This document shows positions 1 through 8,536 of a DNA stretch of 64,000 bases, piece after piece. The stretch covers positions 3,038,001-3,102,000 of the forward strand of contig NZ_CP087968.1 of assembly GCF_024703895.1 (NCBI RefSeq), read 5' to 3'. Under the pieces are notes generated by a model, which was not told where the DNA came from, did no database searches, and saw nothing but the letters and a program-made list of their open reading frames with translations. Source of the stretch: Nocardioides sp. B-3. Its GTDB lineage: Bacteria; Actinomycetota; Actinomycetes; Propionibacteriales; Nocardioidaceae. Both the position numbers and the translations under genes were made by a program. Position 1 is the stretch's first letter; every line of letters starts with the position of its first letter.

Positions 1-360
1 CGCTGGTGACGGCGGCGTCGATCACGGCCGTCGAGGGCGTGCTGCTGGTCGCCCCGGCCGTGCTCGAGATCGCCAACCTCACCGGCGGCCGGGTGACGAT
101 GGGACTCACCACGGCGGTGTTCTTCGCGGCTTTCGGCGTGCTCCCCGGTCGGCTGCGGCTGGCTGATCACTCGCGGTCACACGTGGCCTCGAGGCCCGAT
201 CCTGCTGGCCCAGCTGATCGGCCCGGGGCTGGCGTGGAACCTGCGCGGTGGCGAGACGACGCTGGTGTCGGTGGTGATCGCCGTGGTCGCGCTGATCGTG
301 CTCGCCGGCATGCTGCACCCCGCGAGCATCGAGGCGATGAACGAGGCCGACGGGCGCTAG
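1..360 (+). CDS. Hydrophobic membrane protein, C-terminal part
   Basis: The gene enters from outside the window and ends with TAG at 358-360. After repairing one frameshift near 150 it reads as about 118 residues with three or four hydrophobic segments, including a run from about 45 to 150 and another around 275-320, then a short acidic tail ending NEADGR. I do not recognise the family. Its stop codon overlaps the stop of the sigma factor gene on the other strand, so the two genes converge tail to tail. A small integral membrane protein is the most that can be said. Confidence 0.55.
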
Positions 361-1199
361 TCCTGCTCGAGCGACTCCCGCAGCTGCTTGAGGGTCTTGG
401 TCAGCAGGCGTGACACGTGCATCTGCGAGACGCCGATCTCCTCGGCGATCTGCGACTGCGTCATGTTCTTGAAGAAGCGCAGCAGCAGGATCCGCTTCTC
501 GCGCGGGTCCGGGCCCTCGAGGAGCGGCTTGATCGACTCGCGGATCTCGACGTGCTCGAGGTTGTGGTCATCGACCCCCAGCGAGTCCAGCAGGCTCGGC
601 GGTCCGTCGTCCGAGCTGTCGTTGGCGTCGAGGCTCAGCGTGGAGTAGGCGTTGCTGGACTCCATCCCCTCGATGATCTCCTCCACGCTGCAACCGATCA
701 GCTCGGCGAGCTCGCGCGGGGTGGGGGAGCGGCCGAGCTTCTGGGTCAGCTCGGCGGTGCTCGCCGTGATCTGCATGCGCAGCTCCTGCAAGCGGCGCGG
801 CACCCGGATCGCCCAGCCCTTGTCGTGAAGTAGCGCTTGATCTCGCCGATGATGGTCGGCGTGGCGTAGGTCGAGAACTCGACACCGCGCTCGGTGTCGA
901 ATCGGTCCACGGCCTTGATCAGGCCGATCGTGCCGACCTGCACGAGGTCCTCGTGGGGCTCACCGCGGTTGCAGGAACCTGCGCGCGCAGTGCTCGACGA
1001 GCGGCAGGTGCAGGCGCACCAGGTCCTCGCGTGCCATCGTGCGGGCAGCCTCGGACAGCTCCTCGTCCCGGAAGGTCACGAAGAACTCCGCGCTTCGCTT
1101 GCGCGTGATCTCGATCCCGGTGAGCTCGATTGGCGCGTCGTCGTCGACGGCCTCCGCACCGTCCACCACCGCGCCGTCCCCCGTCGCGTCCTGAGTCAT
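357..1199 (-). CDS. sigF: RNA polymerase sigma factor, SigB/SigF/SigG type
   Basis: About 275 residues. Region 2 carries [16 protein letters not shown] followed by [19 protein letters not shown] and [16 protein letters not shown]. Region 3 is the PRRLQELR to RELAELIG stretch. Region 4 ends in a helix-turn-helix, [21 protein letters not shown]. This is the group 3 sigma class that serves stress or developmental regulons in Gram-positive bacteria. ATG at 1199 begins one base after the stop of the anti-sigma gene, so the two form an operon. Two frameshifts are apparent: near 970 (an extra T; the family reads RFRNRGEP) and near 826 (a lost C; YFHDKGW expected). The exact subgroup (SigB, SigF or SigG) is inferred. 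Confidence 0.9.
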
Positions 1200-1200
1200 C

Positions 1201-1650
1201 TCAGAGCTCTGCACCCGTCGGCTTGTCGGCCGACCCCGCGGCCAACTGGGAGGTCATCGTGAACCGGACGCGGAACAGGCCCTGCTCGGACGTCACGAGT
1301 GCATCGCTGGCCGGGGTGTCGAGCACCTGCCACGCGAAGCTCTCGAGGTCGGGCTCCGGGTTGTCCATCGCATCCGTCGAGACCTCGACGGTCATCGTGC
1401 CCTGACCCAGCTGGAACCGGGCGGTCAGCGCCGCCCCCGGGTCGGCAGCGGGCAGCACCAGCGCGCCGGCCTCGGCGACCGCGATCCGCAGGTCCTCGAT
1501 GTCGTCGATGGTGAAGTCGAGGCGGGCCGCCAGCGCGGCCGTGGTCGTGCGGAGCACCGAGGCGTATGCGCCGTCGGCCGGCAACCGCAGCTCGACGTCC
1601 GCGCGGGTGGAATCTCCGGTCGCGCTGTCGCCGCTGGTGGGGGCACTCAC
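1201..1650 (-). CDS. Anti-sigma factor, RsbW-like ATPase fold
   Basis: The protein has the small GHKL-ATPase fold of RsbW/SpoIIAB kinases. The helix IEDLRIAVAEAGALVL sits where these proteins have their ATP-binding N-box, and the strand pattern RFQLGQGTMTVEV to FRVRFTMT follows the family. The usual asparagine of the N-box is not seen, as in several actinobacterial relatives, so kinase activity is uncertain. It lies directly upstream of the sigma gene with one base between them, the arrangement expected of a cognate anti-sigma factor. GTG at 1650 (VSAPTSGDS) is preferred because the residues upstream look non-conserved. GTG at 1737 gives a 178-residue alternative that overlaps the MFS gene. 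No SpoIIAA-type antagonist lies next to it. Confidence 0.8.
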   Translation of the reverse strand: MSAPTSGDSATGDSTRADVELRLPADGAYASVLRTTTAALAARLDFTIDDIEDLRIAVAEAGALVLPAADPGAALTARFQLGQGTMTVEVSTDAMDNPEPDLESFAWQVLDTPASDALVTSEQGLFRVRFTMTSQLAAGSADKPTGAEL

Positions 1651-1726
1651 AATCTGCGTCCCGTTCTCGAGATTGGTTCGGTGGGCACACACTAACCAAG
1701 ACTCTTTCGGCCGCGTGAGCAGGAGT

Positions 1727-2975
1727 TCATCCGACACCGGCGCGAGGCGGTGGCTTGGGCGTGGCCCAGAGCATCAGCACCGCCGCCACGGCCGCAACGC
1801 CGGCGAGGACGAGGAACGCGTCGGCGTACAGAACCGAGCAGTTGTGCCAGCGCGGCGCCCGCGAACGGTGCGACGGCGGAGGCGGCGAGGGCCGGGGCGG
1901 TGAGGATGCCGTTGAGGGTGCCGTAGGCCTCCGGACCCCAACGGTCCGTGACGGCGGTGGCCCTGGACGAGGGTGTAGATGCCACGCGCCGGGCCAAGGA
2001 CCATGCCGAGGCCGATGAGCAGGCCCGCGGAGCCCGGGGCCGGGGCCAGCGCGGCCGTGGCGGCGGCGACGGCGGTGAGCACGATGACACCGCGCGAGGT
2101 GACCGAGGTCGTGGCGGCGAACCGCGCGTAGCCCAGCCGTCCGGCCACTGGCCGACGCCGCCGAGACCGAGGGCCACGGCGGCGAGGTTGCGGCTCAGGC
2201 CCTGCTCGACCAGCATCGGCACCGGAGTTGATGATGACGGCGAAGACGGCCGGGGCCGGTCAGGGCATTCGCCAGCATCAGCAGCAGGAACGGGGTGCTG
2301 CGCGCGACGACGGCGGCCTGCGCCGTGCGGTGGGTGGCCATGGCGTGGTGATGGGTCGCGGCGTGCGAGGTGCGCCGGGGGTGGTTCAGGCCCCACCAGT
2401 GCAGCGGCACCGTGATCAGCACCGGGCTCGCCAGCAGGACGAGGTAGGCGTGACGCCACCCGAGCCAGTCGTCGAGCACCGAGGCGAGGGGAGCGAAGAC
2501 CGTGCTGGCCAGACCCGCGACCAGCGTCAGGGTCGTCAGGGCCCGGACGCGACGTACCCCGCCCCAGTGTGTGAGAGCTGCGAAGGCCGGCGGGTACAAG
2601 GTGCCTGCCATGGCCACCCCGGTGAGCATCCACCCCGCGTAGAACGCGGCCGGGTTGGGTGCCAGCGCCACGGTGCCCACACCCGGGATCGCGATGAGGG
2701 ACGCGGCGGTCATCACCCTGCGAGGACCGACGGCATCGATGTGCCGTCCGACCCAGATGCCCACACCGCCGGAGACGAGCTGGGCCAGCGAGAACGCCCC
2801 CGGTGACCGCGACGCTCGACCAGCCGGTGTCGGCGGTGATGGAGGACTGCAGCGCCGCGAACGCGTAGTACAGGATGCCCCAGGACACGATCTGGACGGT
2901 GCTCAGCACCGCCACGACCTGTCGCAGCCCGGCGCCGTCGAGATCGCCGGACTGCGAGGTCGCGGCTTCGGTCAC
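1727..2975 (-). CDS. MFS transporter of the arsenic-type module
   Basis: About 415 residues with the twelve-helix pattern of the major facilitator superfamily. The N-terminal helix begins VVAVLSTVQIVSWGILYYAF and the loop between helices 2 and 3 reads GIWVGRHIDAVGPRRVM, the MFS motif A region. Its GTG start overlaps the stop of the flavoprotein gene by three bases, so the two are translationally coupled. Frameshifts appear near 2805, 2255, 2155, 1968 and 1845; those at 2155 and 1968 fall on CCAGG. The position suggests export of an arsenical or of the flavoprotein's product, but the substrate cannot be read from sequence. It is not ArsB or Acr3. Confidence 0.82.
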
Positions 2976-4338
2976 CGGCTCACGGTCTCGGGGGCGCGGC
3001 CGAGGCTGATCAGCTGCGGTTCGGCTGCCGCCGGTGTGCCGCAACAGCCGCCACCTACGGACGCCTCGCCCGGGTCGTCGAAGGCCCCGGCCCCGTTGCA
3101 CACCCCGGACTCGGGCAGCACGAGGTCGACCCGGGCGGCGGCCTCGAGGTCGCCGTCGAGCGCCGCGACGACCGAGCGCACCTGCTCGTAGCCGGTCATC
3201 GCCGGGAAGGACGGGGCACGGCCGTAGGACTTCATGCCGACCGGGGAAGAGACCGGCCTCGGGCTGGGTGAGCTCCCGGAACCCGTGCGGGGCCACGTCG
3301 CCACAGGAGTGGTGGTCCGGGTGGATCTGGTTGGCGAGGATCCGCGCGGAACCGAGAGTCGGATCCAGGTCCAGACGGACCTCTGAGAGGAACCCGAAGT
3401 CGGGACGGAAGCCGGTGACCACGATGACCTCGTCGACGTCGGTGACCCGCTGACCGTTGACCGAGCCGATGGTCAGCCGCCCGTCGACCTGCTCGACGAC
3501 GGACTCGGTGCGGAACTGGGTCACGTTGGTCACGAGCCCGCTGGTGGCGGCCGCCTTGGCGTCCCGGCCGAGCTTGCCGCGCTGTGCGAGCTGGTCGTTG
3601 TCGCCGCCGCCGAACGCGTCTCCCACGCTCGGGCGGCGCAGCAGCCGGGTGACCCGGGTGGCGGCGTCCTGCCGGCCGAGCCGGGCCAGCCCGACCCGGG
3701 ACTCCCCGGGCCGAAGCCCCCTTGCCGGCGACCGCCACGTGCTTGCCGGCATAGCGGGCCGCGACGGCGGGATCGGTGAAGTCGGGGATGCCATAGGTGA
3801 TGCGCCGGGCGTTCTCGGTCTCGCCCGGGGCAGGGTAGCCGTCGGCGCCGAGCGGGTTGGGCTGCGACCACGTGCCCGACGCGTCCACGACCGCGCTGGC
3901 CAGCAGCCGCTCCCGACCTGCCGGTCCTTCGACGTGTACGGCGAACTCGTCGGCCTCGCGTCCGGAGTCGACCAGCAGGTCGCGGCCGGCTCGCCCGACG
4001 CCTGTCACTCGACTGGTGTAGCGGATCGCCCCGCCGGACGTTGCGTTCAGCAGGTCGGCAAGTGGCTGGAGGTAGTGCTCGCGCCACTCGCCACCCGTGG
4101 GGTAGCCAGCATCGTCGGGTGCCGTCCAGGTGCCCGTAGCGCCCGGGAGGCGGCGGGCCGCCGGGTCGATGAGCTCGAACCACGACGAGAACAACCGCAC
4201 GTGCGCCCACTCGCCGATGGCGGCGCCGGCGTCGGCACCGGCCTCGAGGACGACGAAGTCCATTCCTCGCTCGACGGCGTTCGCGGCAGCGGCCAGCCCG
4301 ATGGGGCCGGCGCCGATGATGACCAGTGGGTGCTGCAT
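2972..4338 (-). CDS. arsO: ArsO-like FAD/NAD(P)-dependent oxidoreductase
   Basis: About 455 residues. The FAD-binding Rossmann motif GAGPIGLAAAANAVERG lies at residues 8-24, and a second dinucleotide motif, VAVAGKGASA, lies near residue 200. The segment IHPDHHSCGDVAPHG followed by VGMKSYGRAPSF and a cysteine-bearing tail (GVCNGAG, then GGGCCGTP) matches my recollection of ArsO, a flavin monooxygenase-like protein of Streptomyces arsenic islands. The catalysed reaction is not established. The start ATG at 4338 has a GGAGTGAG ribosome site. It is transcribed away from the ArsR-ArsN gene across a 90-base shared control region. Frameshifts occur near 3705 and 3243, both where CCTGG is expected. 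Confidence 0.78.
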
Positions 4339-4362
4339 GACTCACTCCTCAGGACCAAAAGA

Positions 4363-4416
4363 CATCGACGGGCGTCGATGTATGCAATGTATCGATCGAC
4401 GTCGATGAATGCAAGG
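4363..4416. promoter_or_regulatory. Probable ArsR operator between arsO and arsR-arsN
   Basis: The 90-base divergent gap holds an inverted repeat, CATCGAC-N4-GTCGATG (4363-4380), and two direct copies of a 16-base element: GTCGATGTATGCAATG at 4374-4389 and GTCGATGAATGCAAGG at 4401-4416, 27 bases apart. A further TCGATCGACGTCGA palindrome overlaps the second copy. Position and symmetry suit an ArsR dimer controlling both directions. This is inference from layout; no binding data are available. Confidence 0.6.
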
Positions 4417-4428
4417 TACTCTTCCGAC

Positions 4429-5260
4429 ATGACGACAACGCCGGCCCTCGACAAGTCAGAGGCCGAGAACTACTCGGAATGGTTCGCCGTCCTCGCCGAC
4501 CCCACTCGCGTACGCCTGCTGCACACGGTGTCGACCTCTGCGACCGGAGCCATGCGCATCGGCGACATCGCGACCGCGCTCGAGATCAGCCAGTCGACCT
4601 GCTCGCACCATGTCGAGCTGTTGCGCAGGGTCGGCTTCGTGATGGTCGACAAGGTCGGCACCGCGAGCCCGGTGTCCGTCAATGCCGCCTGCTGCACCGG
4701 CCTTCCCCACGCCGCAGACGTGGTCATGGGCACGCTGTCCTCCCCGCCGTGCTGTCCCGACGACCTCCCGGCAGACGTCACCACACGCCCGGTGGTCGAG
4801 GAGGACCTCCCCGGTGCGCTCGCGATCTACGAGGAGGGTCTGGCGACCCGCAACGCCACCTTCGAGACGCAGCTGCCGACCGCCACCCAGCTCCGCGACC
4901 GCTGGCTGCCGGGCTTGGCGTGGGTCGCCGTGCTCGACGGCGACGTCGTCGGCTGGACGGCCGTCTCGTCGGTGTCCGCCCGCACGTGCTACTCCGGTGT
5001 CGGCGAGACCTCGGTCTACGTCACCGAGTCGGCCCCGCGGTCGCGGCGTCGGCAAGGCCCTGCTCTTCGCGCAGGTCATGGAGGCCGACAAGGCGGGGCT
5101 GTGGACCCTGCAGACCTCGATCTTCCCCGAGAACCGCGCCAGCTCGGCGCTGCACCACTCGGCCGGCTACCGCACCCTCGCGGTCCGCACCCGCATCGCC
5201 CAGCTCGACGGAGTCTGGCGCGACACCGTCCTGCTCGAGCGTCGCAGCGAGAAGAACTGA
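4429..5260 (+). CDS. ArsR repressor fused to an ArsN-type acetyltransferase
   Basis: A single reading frame of about 276 residues. Residues 1-115 are an ArsR/SmtB winged helix (WFAVLADPTRVRLLHTVS, then ALEISQSTCSHHVELLRRVG), with cysteine pairs in NAACCTG and SPPCCPDD that could bind As(III). Residues 120-276 are a GNAT domain beginning TTRPVVEEDLPGALAIYEEG and containing RNATFET, a signature I associate with ArsN1/phosphinothricin-type N-acetyltransferases that inactivate arsinothricin or phosphinothricin. The acetyl-CoA loop reads RGRGVGKALL after removal of one extra C near 5037. The fusion joins sensor and resistance enzyme in one chain. A perfect terminator hairpin follows at 5274. Confidence 0.82.
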
Positions 5261-5273
5261 GCGAAATGCCGAC

Positions 5274-5303
5274 GAGGCCGGTTCCCCCGGGGGAACCGGC
5301 CTC
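5274..5303. terminator. Perfect 15-bp-arm hairpin after arsR-arsN
   Basis: GAGGCCGGTTCCCCC is followed at once by its exact complement, leaving no unpaired loop, 13 bases after the ArsR-ArsN stop codon. There is no U-tract, which is usual for actinobacterial terminators. It can act in both directions between the convergent arsR-arsN and sodN genes. Confidence 0.75.
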
Positions 5304-5369
5304 GACCGTGCGTGGTGAATCGAAAGCGTGCGTCCGCGCTTCGCTGCGCTCAGCGCGTCCTCCAGATCA

Positions 5370-5411
5370 GAAGGCGAAGCCAAGCGGCTCCGCCGCTCTG
5401 GCTACGCCTTC
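5370..5411 (-). terminator. Imperfect hairpin at the end of sodN
   Basis: GAAGGCG-A-AGCC-A-AGCGG pairs with CCGCT-C-TGGCT-A-CGCCTTC. The structure overlaps the sodN stop codon at 5402-5404. It is a likely transcription terminator for sodN. The stretch between it and 5303 is GC-rich with small palindromes and holds no gene that I can see. Confidence 0.55.
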
Positions 5412-5802
5412 TTGGTCTCCCAAAAATTTCCACGATCTCGTCGATCTTCGCGAGCAGCTCGTCGGCCTTGCCGGCGTCGAGCTCACCCTTGGTGCCACTG
5501 GCACCGGCCAGCTTGGTGGCCTCGTTGACGAGGGTGTGCAGCTGCGGGTACTTCTCGAAGTGCGGCGGCTTGAAGTAGTCGGTCCACAGCACCCACAGGT
5601 GGTGCTTGACGAGCTCCGAGCGCTGCTCCTTGATCAGGATGGCACGGGTGCGGAAGTCGGGGTCGTCGTTGTCGGCGACCTTGCCGATGAGCGCCTTGAT
5701 CGACTCGGCCTCGATGCGGGCCCGGGCGGGGTCGTAGACGCCGCACGGCAGGTCGCAGTGGGCGGAGACATCGATGGTCGGAGCGAAGAGCTGGGGGAAC
5801 AT
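5402..5802 (-). CDS. sodN: Nickel superoxide dismutase precursor
   Basis: NiSOD converts superoxide to oxygen and peroxide. The precursor starts MFPQLFAPTIDVSA and is followed by the nickel hook HCDLPCGVYDP, in which His1, Cys2 and Cys6 of the mature enzyme bind nickel. The 14-residue leader must be removed before the metal site forms. The rest (KHHLWVLWTDYFKPPHFEKYPQ and the C-terminal helix DELLAKIDEIVEIF) matches the family, about 133 residues in all. One T is missing from the T-run near 5425; repair gives the expected ending WETKKA and stop TAG. ATG at 5802 is chosen for its AGAGGA ribosome site and leader length. The processing protease gene sodX lies divergently upstream. Confidence 0.93.
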
Positions 5803-5905
5803 CGCGGTCCTCTCAGGTAGGTGAGTTCTCACGTTCGCTGCGACACTACTCCGCGTGAAGAGGCCATTTCATCGGGGTTCCACCCACACGGGTGGTCGCT
5901 GGGGA

Positions 5906-6205
5906 ATGGCCGTGGTGCGAGGCCGATCAATGGCGCCGACATTGGCCGAGGGCGACCGACTGCTTGTCTCGTACGCCGCAGCGCCCGCCGCCGGAGATGT
6001 CGTCCTCGCCCGCTTCGCTGACGGCACGGTGGCCGTGAAGCGTGCGGTCGAGGAACGGACGGCTCGCGGCGGCGTACCGGCGTGGTGGCTCCTCAGCGAC
6101 AACCCGGACGAGGGCGTCGATTCCCGGCATCGGGGACCCGTGCCGAACGAGTCCGTGCTGGGCGTCGTCCGGCTCCGACTGTGGCCTTCCCCACGGCGGA
6201 TGTGA
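5906..6205 (+). CDS. sodX: NiSOD maturation protease, S26-like
   Basis: A 99-residue protein of the signal-peptidase/S24-S26 fold. It has the catalytic serine in GRSMAPTL near residue 8 and a general-base lysine in VAVKRAV near residue 45. SodX genes sit beside sodN and cut the NiSOD leader. Here the two are divergent with about 100 bases between starts, so a shared promoter region is likely. No transmembrane helix is visible, which fits a cytosolic processing enzyme. ATG at 5906 puts the Ser motif close to the N-terminus as in relatives; an in-frame ATG at 5855 would add 17 unrelated-looking residues. Confidence 0.85.
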   Translation: MAVVRGRSMAPTLAEGDRLLVSYAAAPAAGDVVLARFADGTVAVKRAVEERTARGGVPAWWLLSDNPDEGVDSRHRGPVPNESVLGVVRLRLWPSPRRM

Positions 6206-6257
6206 ATCCCGGTGGGACACGTGCTGCCGCAGGGGCGGGCTGTGGAAGGATCGGGGC

Positions 6258-7438
6258 ATGGAACCGGAGTCGCACCCCTTCGCCGGTGACCCCGTCTTCG
6301 ACCTGCATCTCGGCGGCAAGATGGAGACGGTCTCGACGGTCGAGCTGACCGGCGCAGACGAGTTGTCACTGGCCTACACCCCCGGCGTCGCGCGGTCTGC
6401 GAAGCGATCGCGGCCGACCCGGGCATGACCCAGCACTACACGTGGGTGCCCAACGTCGTCGCCATCGTCAGCGACGGCACCGCTGTCCTCGGACTCGGCG
6501 ACATCGGCCCGGCCGCCGCGATGCCGGTGATGGAGGGCAAGGCCGTGCTGTTCAAGCAGTTCGGCGGCGTCGACGCGGTGCCGATCTGTCTCAACACGAC
6601 CGACGTCGAGGAGATCATCGAGACGGTGCAGCGCCTCGCCCCCAGCTTCGGTGGCATCAACCTCGAGGACATCTCCGCACCCCGCTGCTTCGAGATCGAG
6701 GACCGGCTCAAGGCCAGCCTCGACATCCCCGTCTTCCACGACGACCAGCACGGCACCGCGGTCGTCGCCCCGGCGGCGCTGACCAACGCGCTGCGCCTGA
6801 CCGGCCGCACCCCGGAGGGCACCCGCGTGGTCATCTCCGGCGCCGGTGCTGCCGGCGTGGCCGTCGCCCGGATCCTGCTCAGGGGCGGGCGTCCGCGACA
6901 TCGCCGTCATCGACCGCCGGGGCGTGCTCAGCTCCACCCGCTCCGACCTCACGCCCGTCAAGGCCGCGCTCGCGAAGGACACGGCCGACAACTTCGGCCG
7001 CAGCGGCTCCCTCGGCCGACGCGATGGCCGGTGCCGACGTCTACATCGGCGTCTCCGGTGGCACCGTGCCCGAGGAGATCGTGGCGTCGATGGCGCCCGA
7101 CGCGATCATCTTCGGCCCGGCCAACCCGACACCCGAGGTGCACCCCGACGTCGCGCACAAGTACGCCCGCGTCGTCGCGACCGGTCGCTCCGACTTCCCC
7201 AACCAGATCAACAACGTGCTGGCCTTCCCGGGGATCTTCCGCGGTGCCTTCGACGTGCACGCCACGGCGATCACCGAGAACATGAAGCTCGCCGCCGCGA
7301 CGTGCGCTCGCCGACCTCGTCGGTGACGACCTCGCGGAGGACCTGATCATCCCGTCGCCGTTCGATCCGCGGGTCCCCGGCGCCGTACGCGAAGCCGTGG
7401 CCGAGGCCGCGCGTCGCGACGGGGTCGCGCGCCGCTGA
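6258..7438 (+). CDS. NAD(P)-dependent malic enzyme
   Basis: Oxidative decarboxylation of malate to pyruvate. About 392 residues, the length of short bacterial malic enzymes without the phosphotransacetylase tail. Visible motifs are the N-terminal [27 protein letters not shown], the metal-binding [11 protein letters not shown], the dinucleotide loop [14 protein letters not shown] and [10 protein letters not shown]. Frameshifts are apparent near 6392 (lost G), 6888 (extra G), 7013 (extra G) and 7298. The continuous family match across all four argues for sequence error rather than a dead gene. The next gene begins two bases after its stop. Confidence 0.9.
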
Positions 7439-7440
7439 AC

Positions 7441-8430
7441 GTGTCGATCGTCGAGGCCGAGCTCGAGCGGGGCGTACGCCGCCGTGCCGGCCTCGTCATC
7501 GGCGTGCTCCGCGACGGCCTGCCGACGGTGCGCGGACGGGCCGCCGACGGCGGCGTCCTCGACGGCCAGTCCATCTTCGAGATCGGCTCGATCACCAAGA
7601 CCTTCACGTCGCTGCTGCTGGCCGACGGAGTTGTCCGTGGCGACTGGTCGCTGGCCACGCCCGTGCGCGACCTCCTTCCGGCGGGCACCCGTGTCCCGTC
7701 CCGCGACGGCGTCGAGATCACGCTCGAACACCTCGCCACGCACACCTCCGGGCTGCCCGGTGCCGCCGTCCCGGTGGTGCGCGGTTCGGTGGAGATGCTC
7801 CGCGGCCGCGATCCCTACGCCCGCCTCACCACCGACGATCTGCTGCTCGTCCTCTCCCGTTCGCAGCTGAAGCGGACGCCGGGCACCCCGGCGGTGCACT
7901 ACTCCAACCTCGGGGTCGGCGTGCTCGGTCAGGCGATGGCGCACGCGAGCGGGACGCCGTACGCCGATCTGCTGGCCACCCGCGTCCTGCGCCCGCTCGG
8001 GCTGGCGGACACGGCGACCCACGCACGGCTCGATCCGGTCCAGCGGTCGCGACTGGTGCCCGGGCACCGTGGTCGTGGCAGGCCGGCCGCCGCCCGGCCG
8101 CTCGAGGGGATGCCGGCCGCAGGCGCGCTGCGGTCCACGGCGGACGACATGCTGCGCTACCCGGCGGCGCAGCTGGACCCCGACCAGTCGCCACTCGGCG
8201 AGGCGATCCGGCTGACGCACGTGCTCCGCGAGGACAAGTTGCTGACCGTCGGCCCGGGCTGGATGCGGATCGACAAGCCGCGCATGCTGTGGTGGCACAA
8301 TGGCGGTACGGGCGGCTATCGCTCGTTCGTCGGGTTCCGCCCCGATCGGCGCGACGCCGTCGTGGTGCTGTCGAACCAGTCGCGCGGCGTGGATCTCGTC
8401 GGGCTGCGGGTGCTGAAGTCGCTGGACTGA
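7441..8430 (+). CDS. Serine beta-lactamase-like hydrolase
   Basis: A 329-residue protein of the class C beta-lactamase/DD-peptidase-like family (Pfam Beta-lactamase). The catalytic SxxK is in FEIGSITKTFTSLLL near residue 54, the Tyr motif is YSN near residue 152, and the third motif is HNGGTGGY near residue 284, replacing KTG. No signal peptide is visible, so it probably acts in the cytoplasm as an esterase or peptidase; it need not confer drug resistance. GTG at 7441 follows the malic enzyme stop by two bases, so the genes are probably co-transcribed. The frame is intact. Confidence 0.85.
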   Translation: MSIVEAELERGVRRRAGLVIGVLRDGLPTVRGRAADGGVLDGQSIFEIGSITKTFTSLLLADGVVRGDWSLATPVRDLLPAGTRVPSRDGVEITLEHLATHTSGLPGAAVPVVRGSVEMLRGRDPYARLTTDDLLLVLSRSQLKRTPGTPAVHYSNLGVGVLGQAMAHASGTPYADLLATRVLRPLGLADTATHARLDPVQRSRLVPGHRGRGRPAAARPLEGMPAAGALRSTADDMLRYPAAQLDPDQSPLGEAIRLTHVLREDKLLTVGPGWMRIDKPRMLWWHNGGTGGYRSFVGFRPDRRDAVVVLSNQSRGVDLVGLRVLKSLD

Positions 8431-8448
8431 GGCTGACAGGGGCGGCAA

Positions 8449-8514
8449 CTTGCGCCGACTCGGCGTGCAACTTGCGCCGACTCGGCAGGTGGTTGGCGCC
8501 GACTCGGCGGATCC
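8449..8514. repeat. Three tandem copies of a 22-bp repeat unit
   Basis: Units begin at 8449, 8471 and 8493. Each contains the palindromic core GCCGACTCGGC, usually preceded by CTTGC. The third unit is diverged (TTGGC before the core). The array lies in the 106-base gap between the serine hydrolase and the alcohol dehydrogenase. The same unit is repeated five times at 54292-54401. Confidence 0.85.
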
Positions 8515-8536
8515 GGCCCCCGATAGGGTCGGAGCC

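Noticed and set aside
3457..5820. Long plus-strand frame (about 787 codons) running through arsO, arsR-arsN and sodN
   Set aside because: It crosses two minus-strand genes and a terminator. Only the 4429-5035 part is real, as the front half of arsR-arsN.
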